NCBI RefSeq assembly: GCF_000152705.1
Contig: NZ_CH672413.1
Location: 2,670,139-2,734,138 of the forward strand
Source: Janibacter sp. HTCC2649
GTDB taxonomy: Bacteria > Actinomycetota > Actinomycetes > Actinomycetales > Dermatophilaceae
Direction of reading: 5' to 3'
Length of the DNA stretch: 64,000 nucleotides
The position numbers and the translations under genes were made by a program. Under the pieces are notes generated by a model that saw nothing but the letters and a program-made list of their open reading frames with translations, was not told the origin of the DNA and did not search any database. Shown here piece by piece: positions 1-8,268 of this stretch. The number at the start of each line of letters is the position of its first letter. The first letter of the stretch is position 1.

Positions 1-513
1 CGGGAGGAACAGTCGGCCCTGCAGTGGCGCGAGGCGGCGAGCGATACCCGTGCTGTTGCGCGCCTGGTTCTGCGACCAGACCAGGAGGTCCGGGGCGACG
101 TCGGGGTCGAGCTCCTCGTGGTTGGGATTCGCGTGGTGCCGGGTGTGCTTGTCCATCCACCAGCCGTAGGACATCCCGAGCAACAGGTTGCCCACGATCA
201 GCCCACAGAACTGGCTGGGCCGCCCCGTCCGGAAGATCTGGCGGTGCGCCAGATCGTGCGCCAGCAGCGCGAACTGGCCCGACAGGATCGCGAGCACCGC
301 GGCCACAGCCAGTTGCCACCACGAGGCGCCCAACGTCATCGAGGTCGCGATCAGGCCAGCGCTCACCAGCGCGAGCAGGCTCACCCGCACGGCGTAGTAG
401 GCGGGTTGGCGCTCGAGGAGCCCAGCCGCCTTGATCCGGCGGGACAGCTCGGTGAAGTCGGACCCCTTGCGTTCGCGGGTCGACGGAGTCTGGGCATGCG
501 CACTGTTCGACAT
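1..513 (-). CDS. Fatty acid desaturase, N-terminal part (cut by window edge)
   Basis: This is the first 171 codons of a membrane acyl-lipid or acyl-CoA desaturase; the C-terminus lies beyond the window. The ATG is at 513. Two of the three histidine boxes of the family are visible: HDLAH near residue 92 and HTRHH near residue 132, which bind the di-iron centre. Hydrophobic stretches lie before the first box (around residues 43-80) and between the boxes. The enzyme would introduce a double bond into fatty acids at the cytoplasmic face of the membrane using an electron donor. It resembles the DesA3-type actinobacterial family, but substrate and position specificity cannot be read from this fragment. 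Confidence 0.85.
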   Translation of the reverse strand, partial: MSNSAHAQTPSTRERKGSDFTELSRRIKAAGLLERQPAYYAVRVSLLALVSAGLIATSMTLGASWWQLAVAAVLAILSGQFALLAHDLAHRQIFRTGRPSQFCGLIVGNLLLGMSYGWWMDKHTRHHANPNHEELDPDVAPDLLVWSQNQARNSTGIARRLAPLQGRLFLP

Positions 514-549
514 GCCTGCGAACGTAGGCACGACCAACGCTGCGGGTCG

Positions 550-565
550 TCACTCGCCGGAGTGA
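550..565. promoter_or_regulatory. Short palindrome upstream of the desaturase
   Basis: TCACTC and GAGTGA flank a 4-base spacer, about 37 bp upstream of the desaturase start and between it and the end of the sigma factor gene. It could be a repressor operator for the desaturase. Only the symmetry supports this. Confidence 0.25.
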
Positions 566-600
566 GTTCGCGGTGCTACCTCAGGGTGACCGCCAAGCGG

Positions 601-1554
601 TCAGGCCAGGAAGCGGTGGACGGCGCTCACGGCTTGTCCGTCCGGGCTTGCGGTGATCACGAGCCGTCCACGGTCCTCACCGTCCAGCAGGCATGCGTAT
701 GCCGGGTGCCCACCTTCCCAGCCCACAGTCACCAGCTCGTAGCGCCCGCCACGACCTGCGGCACTGACCCGAAGGAAACGGCTGATGGCGTCGACCCCCT
801 GGTAGCAGTGCGGCGCTGGAGGCATCCTCAACCAGGCGTCGTCGGTCAACAGAGCCACGACGCCGTCGACGTCATCGCGGGCATAGGCATCCGCCAGCTT
901 CGCGGCCAGCGCCACCTCGGCGTCAGCGGGAGCCAGGTCGACACCCGGTGGCATGGCGGCGCGGGCTCGCTGTAGCAGACCCTTCGTGGCGGTCACGGTG
1001 CTGCCCAGCATTTCCGACACCTCTGACAGCCGGAAGTCGAGGACGTCGCACAGCACGAGAGCCGCAGTCTGTCGTGGTGGCAGGGACTGAAGGGCTGCGA
1101 TGAACGCGATCTCGATGCCCGCGCGCGCGGTGAGGGTTTCCTCGGGGCCGAGCAGCCACCCGGGGTAGGGCTCGAGCCACGTCACGGACTCCCGGCTCGT
1201 CGGCTCGGGTGGGTCGAAGGGTGGCAAGGGTGCTGCCTGCGGTCGGCGGGCCCCATCACGGATGGCGTTGAGGCACCGCGAGGTCGCGATCCGGTAGAGC
1301 CAGGTCCGCAGGGAGGAGCGCCCCTCGAACTGCCCGAGGGCGCGCCACGCCGACAGCAGGGTCTCCTGCAGGGCGTCATCGGCGGCATGGACCGAGCCGA
1401 GCAGCCGGTAGCAGTGCACGTGCAGCTCCCTCTCGAAGGGGCGCACCAGGGCGGCGAAGGCCGCATCGTCCCCGGCAACTGCGGAGTTCAGCGTCGTTGC
1501 GTCAGCCACGGTTCCATCGTGCAGCGTTCCGATCGGGTTCGGGGCGGTGTCCAT
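601..1554 (-). CDS. ECF RNA polymerase sigma factor with C-terminal SnoaL-like domain
   Basis: 317 aa. Region 2 spans about residues 35-110 (ELHVHCYRLLGSVHAADDAL, then the FEGRSSLRTWLYRIATSRCL block). Region 4 follows near residues 150-205 (LQSLPPRQTAALVLCDVL, then the SEVSEMLGSTVTATKGLL helix-turn-helix). The last ~110 residues resemble a SnoaL/NTF2-like fold (DDVDGVVALLTDDAWLRMPP), as in the SigJ/SigG-type ECF groups. Such C-terminal domains are known to modulate the sigma factor in place of a classical anti-sigma factor. The layout matches the TIGR02960 group. A divergent SnoaL-like gene starts 37 bp upstream. The trigger and regulon are not evident. Confidence 0.9.
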   Translation of the reverse strand: MDTAPNPIGTLHDGTVADATTLNSAVAGDDAAFAALVRPFERELHVHCYRLLGSVHAADDALQETLLSAWRALGQFEGRSSLRTWLYRIATSRCLNAIRDGARRPQAAPLPPFDPPEPTSRESVTWLEPYPGWLLGPEETLTARAGIEIAFIAALQSLPPRQTAALVLCDVLDFRLSEVSEMLGSTVTATKGLLQRARAAMPPGVDLAPADAEVALAAKLADAYARDDVDGVVALLTDDAWLRMPPAPHCYQGVDAISRFLRVSAAGRGGRYELVTVGWEGGHPAYACLLDGEDRGRLVITASPDGQAVSAVHRFLA

Positions 1555-1591
1555 CTCTCATCACCTCATCGACGTTCAAGGAGAGATCACC

Positions 1592-1960
1592 GTGACACCA
1601 CTAGAGACCTCGCTCGCGTACTTCCGCGCATGGACCACCGGCGACACCGACACCGCGTGGGCGCTGCTCGCTGAGGACGTCGTCTGCCTCACACCCGCCG
1701 GCCCACTCCAGGGCAGAGACGCCGTCGCGGGGTTCATGGGGCCGTTCGCCGCGATGCTCACCCACTCGAACCTCCTCGCGAGTGGTGGTGATGCGCAGGA
1801 GTCCACCCTCGTCTACGACACCGCCAATGCGGCCGTCCCCAGCGCACCGGCCGCAGAGGTTCACGCTGTCAGCGAGGGGCTGATCACCGAGATCCGGATC
1901 ATCTTCGACCGGCTGCCCTTCGCTCTGGCGCGCGGCGAGGTGGTTCGGGCCGCACGCTGA
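1592..1960 (+). CDS. SnoaL/NTF2-like protein
   Basis: 122 aa. The GTG at 1592 is chosen because AAGGAGA lies 7 bp upstream; an in-frame ATG at 1547 would overlap the divergent sigma factor start. The sequence (ETSLAYFRAWTTGDTDTAWA, then LLAEDVVC) is typical of small cone-shaped NTF2-like proteins, which bind or turn over small hydrophobic ligands or only dimerise. It is divergent to an ECF sigma factor that itself ends in a SnoaL-like domain, so it may belong to the same response. No catalytic residues can be assigned, and the specific function is unknown. Confidence 0.75.
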   Translation: MTPLETSLAYFRAWTTGDTDTAWALLAEDVVCLTPAGPLQGRDAVAGFMGPFAAMLTHSNLLASGGDAQESTLVYDTANAAVPSAPAAEVHAVSEGLITEIRIIFDRLPFALARGEVVRAAR

Positions 1961-1977
1961 CGACGTGGTTCGCCCTG

Positions 1978-2328
1978 CTAGTCCGGCATGGCGCCGATGC
2001 GCCGGACCTCCTGCGGCCAGCCACATCCGACGGCCACCTTGCCCGCCCACATCTTCGCGGTCTCGTCGTCCGGCACCCTGATGACGCAGAACCCACCCAG
2101 GAACTCGGTCGTCTCGACGAAGGGTCCATCGGAGATGACGACCTCGCCACTCGTCGCGTCGGCGGCGTAGACCGGTGCCCCCTCCTCGAGCCCGCCGGCG
2201 AAGACGTAGACGCCGGCCTCCTGCATCTCTTGCATGACGGCCACCGAGGGCTCGACCCGCGAGAGGAACCACTCCTCGGAGTGGTCACCGACCCACTGCT
2301 GGTTGAAGTAGATGAGGTAGTCGGTCAT
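1978..2328 (-). CDS. YciI/DGPF-domain protein
   Basis: 116 aa, starting at ATG 2328 behind AGGAGCACC. It carries the hallmark DGPF motif (VVISDGPFVETTEFLGGFCV) of the YCII-related dimeric alpha/beta-barrel family. DGPF proteins are frequently encoded beside ECF sigma factors of the ECF41/42 type, and one such sigma factor lies here 650 bp away. Biochemical function is not established for most members. The gene ends 17 bp from the converging SnoaL-like gene. An upstream in-frame extension to 2523 has no ribosome-binding site and was not used. Confidence 0.85.
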   Translation of the reverse strand: MTDYLIYFNQQWVGDHSEEWFLSRVEPSVAVMQEMQEAGVYVFAGGLEEGAPVYAADATSGEVVISDGPFVETTEFLGGFCVIRVPDDETAKMWAGKVAVGCGWPQEVRRIGAMPD

Positions 2329-2459
2329 GGGTGCTCCTCTGTGCGAAGTGTCGGCGGACCCGGTGCCCGCGTCACCTCCATGACGAACGAGGCGACCCGG
2401 AATCGACAGCAGCATCCTCTCTCGAAACGAAGAATGTGGTCGAGCCGACGTACTCGGAG

Positions 2460-3677
2460 TCAGTTGCCAGCCGAGTTCGGCGCAAGCTGGGCGCACACAT
2501 CGCCCGCACCCAGATGCGGGCAAATCGTCTGCTCAAGGGTGGGCGCAGAGACGGTGAGCATGATGACACTGAGAATGAGGAAGGCAGTCCAATAGTGCGT
2601 GGGTATCGAGCGCCGCAGGCCGCGCAGGCGCAGCCCCTCGCGCAGGCGCATCATGATCCCAACGACGTAGCAGACATAGATCAAGAACCCCACGAACAAC
2701 AGGCTCGTCGCACCCCACATCGGGAGTCCTCGAACGGCTGTCACCGCGGCCGTTGTCATCAGAACCATGGACGTGGCCACGTGAACCCACCACGGGTACC
2801 CGCGTTCCATCCGCAGAGCCAGGACAACCGACAGAACCACCCCAATGACGATGGTCAACGCGAGCAGATAGAACGGTGCACCTGACGAGCTCGAGCGCGC
2901 GAGGAAGGCGACAGCCAGGGCCAACATCCCCGGGGCGCCGGTGGCGAAGGTGACGTAGGTCGCCGAGTCATGCGTCGCTTCGAGGCCGCATTTGAGGACG
3001 AACGCCATCCCTGCGAGTACCGCCAGGAAAGTCACCCACGGAATCGGCTGGGCGTTGCCTGTTTCCCACGTGGCGATCTGGACCTCGAGGAGAAGAATGA
3101 CCGACGAGGTTCCGGCGAAGACGGTGATCGCGAGCCAGAGGCTGTTGAGGAATGCGTGGAAATGCAGGAGGGAATAGCCGGTGATGTCGTCATTGCGTTC
3201 AGGTTGCAGTCGAACCCGTTGCTGCTCAGCCACTGCGAAGGCAAGGGCTATGAGAACTGCCAAGGGAATGGTGACGTCAAGGGTGAGCTGTTCCGCGGCC
3301 TGACGGGCGGCACCAGCGCCGGCGGCGACCCGCCTGGCTGCGAGAACGAGGGCGACGATCGCGGCCGCGCCGACGAGGTTGGCCAGCAAGTGGCTCACGA
3401 ATCGTGACGACTCGTACACCTTGCTGCCATGTCGCGAAAGTCGCCCTTCCGCCAGTCCTACCAGCGGAGGTAGCGCAGCCATGAGAAGGACGAGGAGCGC
3501 GATCATCGCCGAACTCGCACTCCACGCCACGGGTGCCACGCTCAGGCCCAACTTGGTGAGCAGAAACGTTCCTACCGTGGCGAGGCCGATGAAGGTTTTG
3601 GAGGCACCCTCTGGTTCCGGAGCACGAGCGGCAATGCCCCACACCAACAAGGCAGCGACGAGGATGACGGCGATCAT
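2460..3677 (-). CDS. Polytopic membrane protein of unknown function
   Basis: 405 aa with roughly 11-12 hydrophobic segments spread over the whole length, starting MIAVILVAALLVWGIAARA at residue 1. The start at 3677 is supported by GGGAG a few bases upstream; a longer frame to 3824 would overlap the divergent hydrolase gene. The C-terminus carries two cysteines (ICPHLGAGDVCAQLAP). No transporter signature or enzymatic motif was recognised. It is divergent to a predicted anchored hydrolase, so the two may share a regulatory region. Membrane location is secure; function is unknown. Confidence 0.6.
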   Translation of the reverse strand: MIAVILVAALLVWGIAARAPEPEGASKTFIGLATVGTFLLTKLGLSVAPVAWSASSAMIALLVLLMAALPPLVGLAEGRLSRHGSKVYESSRFVSHLLANLVGAAAIVALVLAARRVAAGAGAARQAAEQLTLDVTIPLAVLIALAFAVAEQQRVRLQPERNDDITGYSLLHFHAFLNSLWLAITVFAGTSSVILLLEVQIATWETGNAQPIPWVTFLAVLAGMAFVLKCGLEATHDSATYVTFATGAPGMLALAVAFLARSSSSGAPFYLLALTIVIGVVLSVVLALRMERGYPWWVHVATSMVLMTTAAVTAVRGLPMWGATSLLFVGFLIYVCYVVGIMMRLREGLRLRGLRRSIPTHYWTAFLILSVIMLTVSAPTLEQTICPHLGAGDVCAQLAPNSAGN

Positions 3678-3763
3678 GAATACTCCCGACTGACGCGCGA
3701 CCGAGTGTGATCCAATCTTGTTGGACTGGCTGACCGCGCAGGCATGAATGATGGGAATTGGCT

Positions 3764-4675
3764 GTGAAACAGCGTGCGGGCACGATCGCGAGGCGAGTAT
3801 TCGTGGCCGCTTGCCTGGTCGCACTGCTGGATTTCTCCAGCGGATTCTTCGTGCAGACAGACCGAACTCCCCACCTGTGCACGAAGTCCCCGTCGGAAAG
3901 CGGCCTACCTCTGCTCCTCGTCTTCCCGGGCTTCGCAGCAGACGGGTGCTCGAGCCATGATGCGTTCACCGCCGCCCTTGGGCAGCCAGTGCACGTCGTC
4001 GCAGTGCAGTATCCCGAGGGCGACATTGACGACGACGCCATCTACGCCTTGGTGCGGCAGGAGATAGAGCAGGCATCACCTGATCGGATTGTCGTGCTCG
4101 CCGGCTCCATGGGGGGCATGGTTGCCACACGCTTTCTTGGGCGCCTCGCCCAGGACTCGTCCATGTCCGAATTCCATTCGGTCGAGCTGTTCCTCGACGC
4201 CGCACCGATCTCACAAGCGACGGTTCGTAGATCGTCAGCCCTGTTCGCCTTCTCCCAGATCTACCGTGGGGGCGTCGTGAGCTCCCTTGGGTGGCGGCTC
4301 ATTTCACGCTTTCAAACTCTTCCTGATCCTGAAGCCGGGGTGAGCACCGTGGCTGTGGACGAGGGCAATGCGTACAACCACGGCTTGGGCACGTGGACCC
4401 TTGCCGCTCAGGCGCGGTACATCGCCGACTTCGACCCGCGCGAGATCAGCAAGGCCCTACCCGCAGTCCGCAGAGCCACGTACCTGTCCGCACCACAATC
4501 CGCCCTCGACCCTGTCGTCGACGTTCCACGCTCGATCCAGGGATGGAGGCGCTACGTCCCCTCCTTGGAGGTTGTTGAAACTCCAAGCCGACACGGCGAG
4601 TGGCACCTTCCTTGGACATATCGGCCTCGCGAACTACTTGTCGCGATGGGCTTCGCGACCACGACGCCCGACTGA
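3764..4675 (+). CDS. Predicted exported or anchored alpha/beta-hydrolase
   Basis: 303 aa. GTG 3764 is preferred because GGGAA lies 6 bp upstream; a TTG six bases earlier would leave no spacing. A basic N-terminus and a hydrophobic segment (RVFVAACLVALLDFSSGFFV) suggest a signal peptide or anchor. The core has the start of an alpha/beta-hydrolase fold (LPLLLVFPGFAADGC). A nucleophile elbow AGSMGGM near residue 113 has Ser in an A-x-S-x-G context rather than the usual G-x-S-x-G. A late His (RHGEWH, near residue 283) could complete a triad. The substrate is unknown; esterase or peptidase activity is possible. Confidence 0.55.
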   Translation: MKQRAGTIARRVFVAACLVALLDFSSGFFVQTDRTPHLCTKSPSESGLPLLLVFPGFAADGCSSHDAFTAALGQPVHVVAVQYPEGDIDDDAIYALVRQEIEQASPDRIVVLAGSMGGMVATRFLGRLAQDSSMSEFHSVELFLDAAPISQATVRRSSALFAFSQIYRGGVVSSLGWRLISRFQTLPDPEAGVSTVAVDEGNAYNHGLGTWTLAAQARYIADFDPREISKALPAVRRATYLSAPQSALDPVVDVPRSIQGWRRYVPSLEVVETPSRHGEWHLPWTYRPRELLVAMGFATTTPD

Positions 4676-4709
4676 GGATGCCGAAGGCCGTGAGCTCACC
4701 GCCCGCTTC

Positions 4710-5750
4710 CTACGACAGCTTGCGCTTCGTCCACCAGAAGGCGAGGCCGGCGAGCAGCGCGGACACGGCGGCATACAGACCGGTTTCGGCCCACTGGAGC
4801 GGCCAGAAGTGGGAGACGGGCTGGACGACGACCCGCTGCTGGTAGCCCTCCGTCGCGAGCCGGTCGAAGCACGCGTCGAGCGACGCTGCGGGGGCCTGTG
4901 ACGGCACATCCCCACTGCCCGAAGGCGGCTGGCGCGGCGGCTGCGGCATGCACTTGGCGAACCAGGCGGGCAGTCCGGTGACCTTGCCGGTGGAGTCGAC
5001 CGTGTCGTTCGCGATCACCCAGTCGCCGGGGTCCTTGGCCTGCGCCTGGAACTCGACGACGTCGCTGCCCCCTTGGGAGCCAAGCCCGGCCATCGTGTCC
5101 ATCGAGATCGCGACGGTCTGGGTCTGCGTCGGGATGAGGTTCGCGCGCACGACGAACGGCACCGCGATCTGGACGACGACATAGATCGCCAGCGTGAGCG
5201 CCATCGCCGGGAGCGAGCGACGCAACAGGATGCCGAGGGTGACGCCGAGAACGAGGGCGAACACGGCATACGAGATGGGAACGATGCCGCGCATCGCGAA
5301 CGCCACGGGAGCGAGGCGCGACGGCAGACTGCCGCGCGTTTCACTCTGTATGCCGTCCAGCGGGTTGGTCCACCACGTCACCGCGAGCGTGAGCGTGCCG
5401 ACCGCGAGCGCGGTGGCGAGGGTGGCGACGCCGAGCTTGGCGGCGAGCCAGCGGGTGCGGGTCACCGACTGGTTCCAGGCGAGGCGGTGCGTGCCGTTCT
5501 CGAGCTCGCGGGCGACGAGCGGAGCACCCCAGAAGATGCCGATCAGCGCAGGGACGACCGCGAGGACGACGATGCCGGAGTAGTAGGTGAACCGGTCGAG
5601 CTGGGTCAGCTGGCTGAAGATGCTGCCGTCCACCGGTGTGAGGTCTGCGAGTCGCGGCCCGGACACCGCCAGGACGACAGCGCCAGCCGCGACGAGCGCA
5701 TGGACGGCGAGGAACTGCGTGCGGATCTGCCGCCAGATCAACCAGGTCAT
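4710..5750 (-). CDS. ABC transporter permease subunit (ABC-2 type)
   Basis: 346 aa. ATG 5750 overlaps the stop of the ATPase gene by the ATGA tetranucleotide, so the two are translationally coupled. There are about six hydrophobic segments: near residues 18-35, 60-85, 110-135, 165-190, 195-215, and a last one before the C-terminal WWTKRKLS. A long extracytoplasmic loop (about residues 215-310) contains two cysteines (WFAKCMPQPP and SLDACFDRL). With the adjacent ATPase and a GntR-type regulator it forms a three-gene export operon. The YtrA-like arrangement suggests a response to cell-envelope stress, but the cargo cannot be inferred. Confidence 0.85.
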   Translation of the reverse strand: MTWLIWRQIRTQFLAVHALVAAGAVVLAVSGPRLADLTPVDGSIFSQLTQLDRFTYYSGIVVLAVVPALIGIFWGAPLVARELENGTHRLAWNQSVTRTRWLAAKLGVATLATALAVGTLTLAVTWWTNPLDGIQSETRGSLPSRLAPVAFAMRGIVPISYAVFALVLGVTLGILLRRSLPAMALTLAIYVVVQIAVPFVVRANLIPTQTQTVAISMDTMAGLGSQGGSDVVEFQAQAKDPGDWVIANDTVDSTGKVTGLPAWFAKCMPQPPRQPPSGSGDVPSQAPAASLDACFDRLATEGYQQRVVVQPVSHFWPLQWAETGLYAAVSALLAGLAFWWTKRKLS

Positions 5751-6667
5751 CCCAACACCTCCAGGGTCGGTCGGGTCGCTGGCGCCGGTGGGGTCGCGAC
5801 GGCGCGACCTGAGCGGGCCGCCTGTTCCATGTAGGCCAGGACGAGGTCCTCGAGACCGAGCGCGCCCACCGACCACGCCGGGTCGAGGATCGGCTCGGCG
5901 GTGCGGATGACGAACGTCGACTGGCGATCGGTGTGGCTCTCGGCGACGACGTACTGGTCGGCCGGCAGCGTCGCCGCGTCGCGCCGCGGCCCGGTGAGCC
6001 GGTGGTGGCTGTCGAGGAGGGACTCGACGTCGCCCTCGACCCGGACTTCGGAGTCGACGAGCACGACGACGTGGTCGCACACGCGCTCGAGGTCGGAGAC
6101 GACGTGCGAGGAGAGCAGCACGCTGAGCTCGTTCTCGGCGACCGCCTCCATGAGCGCCTGCAGGAACTCGCGCCGGGCCAGCGGGTCGAGGCTGGCGACG
6201 GGCTCGTCGAGGATGAGGAGGTCCGGACGCTTGGCGAGTCCGAGGGTGAGGGCGAGCTGGGCCCGCTGGCCGCCGGAGAGCTTGCCGGCCTTCTGCTTCG
6301 GGTCGAGCCCGAGGGCGGCGATGCGCGACTGCGCGATGGACGCGTCCCAGCGCGGGTTGAGGTGCGCGCCCATGCGGAGGTGGTCGGCGATGCTGAGGCT
6401 GGAGTAGGTCGGGGTGTCCTGCGCGACGTAGCCGACCTTGGCCAGCTGGCCCGCGTCGGCAGCGGGCCGACCACCGCAGACCTCGATGGTGCCCTCGGTC
6501 GGCTCGAGCATCCCGACGGCGAGGTTGAGGAGCGTCGTCTTGCCGGCACCGTTGGGGCCGACGAGGCCGGTGACGCAGCCCTGCGGGATGTCGAGCGTGC
6601 AGTTCCTCAACGCCCAGGTGCGGCGGTAGCGCTTGCCCAGTCCGCTCGCCGCGAGGATCGCGCTCAC
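5747..6667 (-). CDS. ABC transporter ATP-binding protein
   Basis: 306 aa. Walker A GPNGAGKT is near residue 38, the Q-loop near YVAQDTP, the signature LSGGQ near 134, Walker B LLILDEP near 155, and the switch His in LLSSHVVSDLE near 190. The C-terminal ~90 residues are an extra domain typical of CcmA-type export ATPases. It overlaps the permease downstream by 4 bp and the GntR gene upstream by 4 bp, giving an operon in the order regulator, ATPase, permease. It energises export through the partner permease at the membrane. Confidence 0.93.
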   Translation of the reverse strand: MSAILAASGLGKRYRRTWALRNCTLDIPQGCVTGLVGPNGAGKTTLLNLAVGMLEPTEGTIEVCGGRPAADAGQLAKVGYVAQDTPTYSSLSIADHLRMGAHLNPRWDASIAQSRIAALGLDPKQKAGKLSGGQRAQLALTLGLAKRPDLLILDEPVASLDPLARREFLQALMEAVAENELSVLLSSHVVSDLERVCDHVVVLVDSEVRVEGDVESLLDSHHRLTGPRRDAATLPADQYVVAESHTDRQSTFVIRTAEPILDPAWSVGALGLEDLVLAYMEQAARSGRAVATPPAPATRPTLEVLG

Positions 6668-7038
6668 GCTATGTCCTCGTCGGCGGCACGAAAGGTGTTC
6701 GTGAACAGGTCCTCGATGCTCTCGTCATCAAGGCCCGCGAGCCGCGCCTTCGCGAGCCACTTGGCGAGGTCGCGGCGCAGCGGCTCGTGGGCGGCCAGCG
6801 AAGAACTGGCCAGGGTCCGCGTCACGAAGGTGCCGACGCCGGGGCGGGCGGCGACGAGGCCGTCACGCTCCAGCTCGCGGTAGGCCTTGAGCACGGTGTT
6901 GGGATTGATCGCCAGGCTGGCGACGACGTCCTTGACGGTGGGGAGCTGGTCCCCCTTCTCCAGCAGGCCGAGACGCAGTGCCCGGCGCACCTGCTGGACC
7001 ACTTGGAGGTAGGGCGAGACACCCGACCGCGCGTCCAA
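6664..7038 (-). CDS. GntR-family (YtrA-type) transcriptional regulator
   Basis: 124 aa if TTG 7038 is used. An N-terminal winged helix (YLQVVQQVRRALRLGLLEKG, then QLPTVKDVVASLAINPNTVL) is followed by a short ~45-residue helical tail instead of a large ligand-binding domain. This is the YtrA pattern. YtrA regulators usually repress their own operon of ABC export genes, which matches the ATPase and permease coupled downstream. A CTG at 7056 would add residues reading IIEFSL, a common N-terminus in this subfamily, so the true start may be there. The candidate operator lies immediately upstream. Confidence 0.88.
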   Translation of the reverse strand: MDARSGVSPYLQVVQQVRRALRLGLLEKGDQLPTVKDVVASLAINPNTVLKAYRELERDGLVAARPGVGTFVTRTLASSSLAAHEPLRRDLAKWLAKARLAGLDDESIEDLFTNTFRAADEDIA

Positions 7039-7068
7039 CGAGAACTCGATGATCAGAACCTCATTCCA

Positions 7069-7093
7069 CTAGGTAACTAGCACAATAGGTCAC
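7069..7093. promoter_or_regulatory. Candidate YtrA-type operator
   Basis: The near-palindrome CTAGGTAACTAG (7069-7080) is followed by a related half-site, so that TAGGTAAC and TAGGTCAC recur with a 16-bp period. The site is AT-rich relative to its surroundings and lies directly in front of the GntR gene. That is where an autoregulatory operator overlapping the promoter would be expected. Confidence 0.45.
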
Positions 7094-7193
7094 TGATGCT
7101 GACGTGACAAGGGGCAGCCGATGAGACAGTGGCACCTCGGACTTCCCCGACGACAGGACTCCACTTCGTGCTCACCTCCAGCAGAGGAACCCG

Positions 7194-8255
7194 ATGACCT
7201 CCTCTGGTGCGTCGACCGCCAATGCGGTGTCACCGGACTCCGGTGAGCACTGGTCTGCCGAGGGGGCATGGCAGGTGGCGGACGGCATACACCGCATTCC
7301 GTTGCCGTTGCCGCTCGACGGCCTCAAGGCCGTCAACGTCTATGTGCTCGAGACCGACGACGGACTGGTCCTCATCGATGGCGGCTGGGCGATCGAGGCG
7401 GCACGCTCGGTCCTGGAGCGGTCACTGCGTCAGATCGGGGCCGGCTTCGCCGACATCCGGCGCTTCCTCGTGACGCACGTGCACCGCGACCACTACACGA
7501 TGGCCGCGGTGATCGGTGGCGACCACGGTGCGCCGGTCTCCCTCGGGGCCGACGAGAAACCCGCCCTGGACCTGCTGCTCGGACCGGAGGGCGCAGCGCA
7601 GGAGGCCATCCTGAGGGGTCTCGTCACGGCGGGAGCCGGTTCCCTCGTGGAGGGCTGGCGGCGCGCACCGGGTGATGCGCCCGACCCCGCGATGTGGAGG
7701 TACCCCGACACCTGGCTCGACGGAGACCACAGCATCGCCGTCGGTGCGCGCACCCTCGACGCCGTCCACACCCCCGGGCACACGCCGGGCCACTTCGTCT
7801 TCGCCGACACCTCGGAGCAGGTGCTCTTCGCCGGTGACCACGTCCTGCCGACCATCACCCCGTCCATCGGTTTCACGGCCCCGGCACCGATCGACCCCCT
7901 GGGCGACTTCATGGCCTCACTGACCAAGGTGCGGACGCTGCCCGACCTGCGCCTGCTGCCGGCCCACGGACCGGTGGCGCCGTCGTCGCACGCCCGAGTG
8001 GACGAGCTGCTCGCCCACCACGAGCACCGCCTCACCCTCAGCCTCGCCGCCCTCGCGCACGGTCCGGCCACGGGATTCGATGTCGCTCACGAGCTGGGGT
8101 GGACCCGGCACGAGCGTTCGTTCGGCGAGCTCGACCTCTTCAACCAGGGCTTGGCGGCGCAGGAGACCAAGGCCCACCTGGAGCTCCTCGTGGCCCGGGG
8201 CCTGGCCACCCGCGAGGACACCCCGGTGGGGGTCGTCTTCGCGCCGGTCCCCTGA
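7194..8255 (+). CDS. MBL-fold metallo-hydrolase
   Basis: 353 aa, ATG 7194 behind GAGGAAC. The metal-binding motif appears as THVHRDHYTMA (near residue 97), followed by HTPGHTPGHFVF (near 193) and FAGDHVLP (near 214), giving the His/Asp set for a dinuclear site. The last ~80 residues (DELLAHHEHRLTLSLAALAH onward) look like the winged-helix tail of LACTB2-type hydrolases. Likely activity is hydrolysis of a thioester, phosphodiester or lactone; the substrate is not determinable. It is divergent to the GntR/ABC operon and ends 13 bp from the converging KAP NTPase gene. Confidence 0.88.
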   Translation: MTSSGASTANAVSPDSGEHWSAEGAWQVADGIHRIPLPLPLDGLKAVNVYVLETDDGLVLIDGGWAIEAARSVLERSLRQIGAGFADIRRFLVTHVHRDHYTMAAVIGGDHGAPVSLGADEKPALDLLLGPEGAAQEAILRGLVTAGAGSLVEGWRRAPGDAPDPAMWRYPDTWLDGDHSIAVGARTLDAVHTPGHTPGHFVFADTSEQVLFAGDHVLPTITPSIGFTAPAPIDPLGDFMASLTKVRTLPDLRLLPAHGPVAPSSHARVDELLAHHEHRLTLSLAALAHGPATGFDVAHELGWTRHERSFGELDLFNQGLAAQETKAHLELLVARGLATREDTPVGVVFAPVP

Positions 8256-8268
8256 CCTCCGGTCCGGC

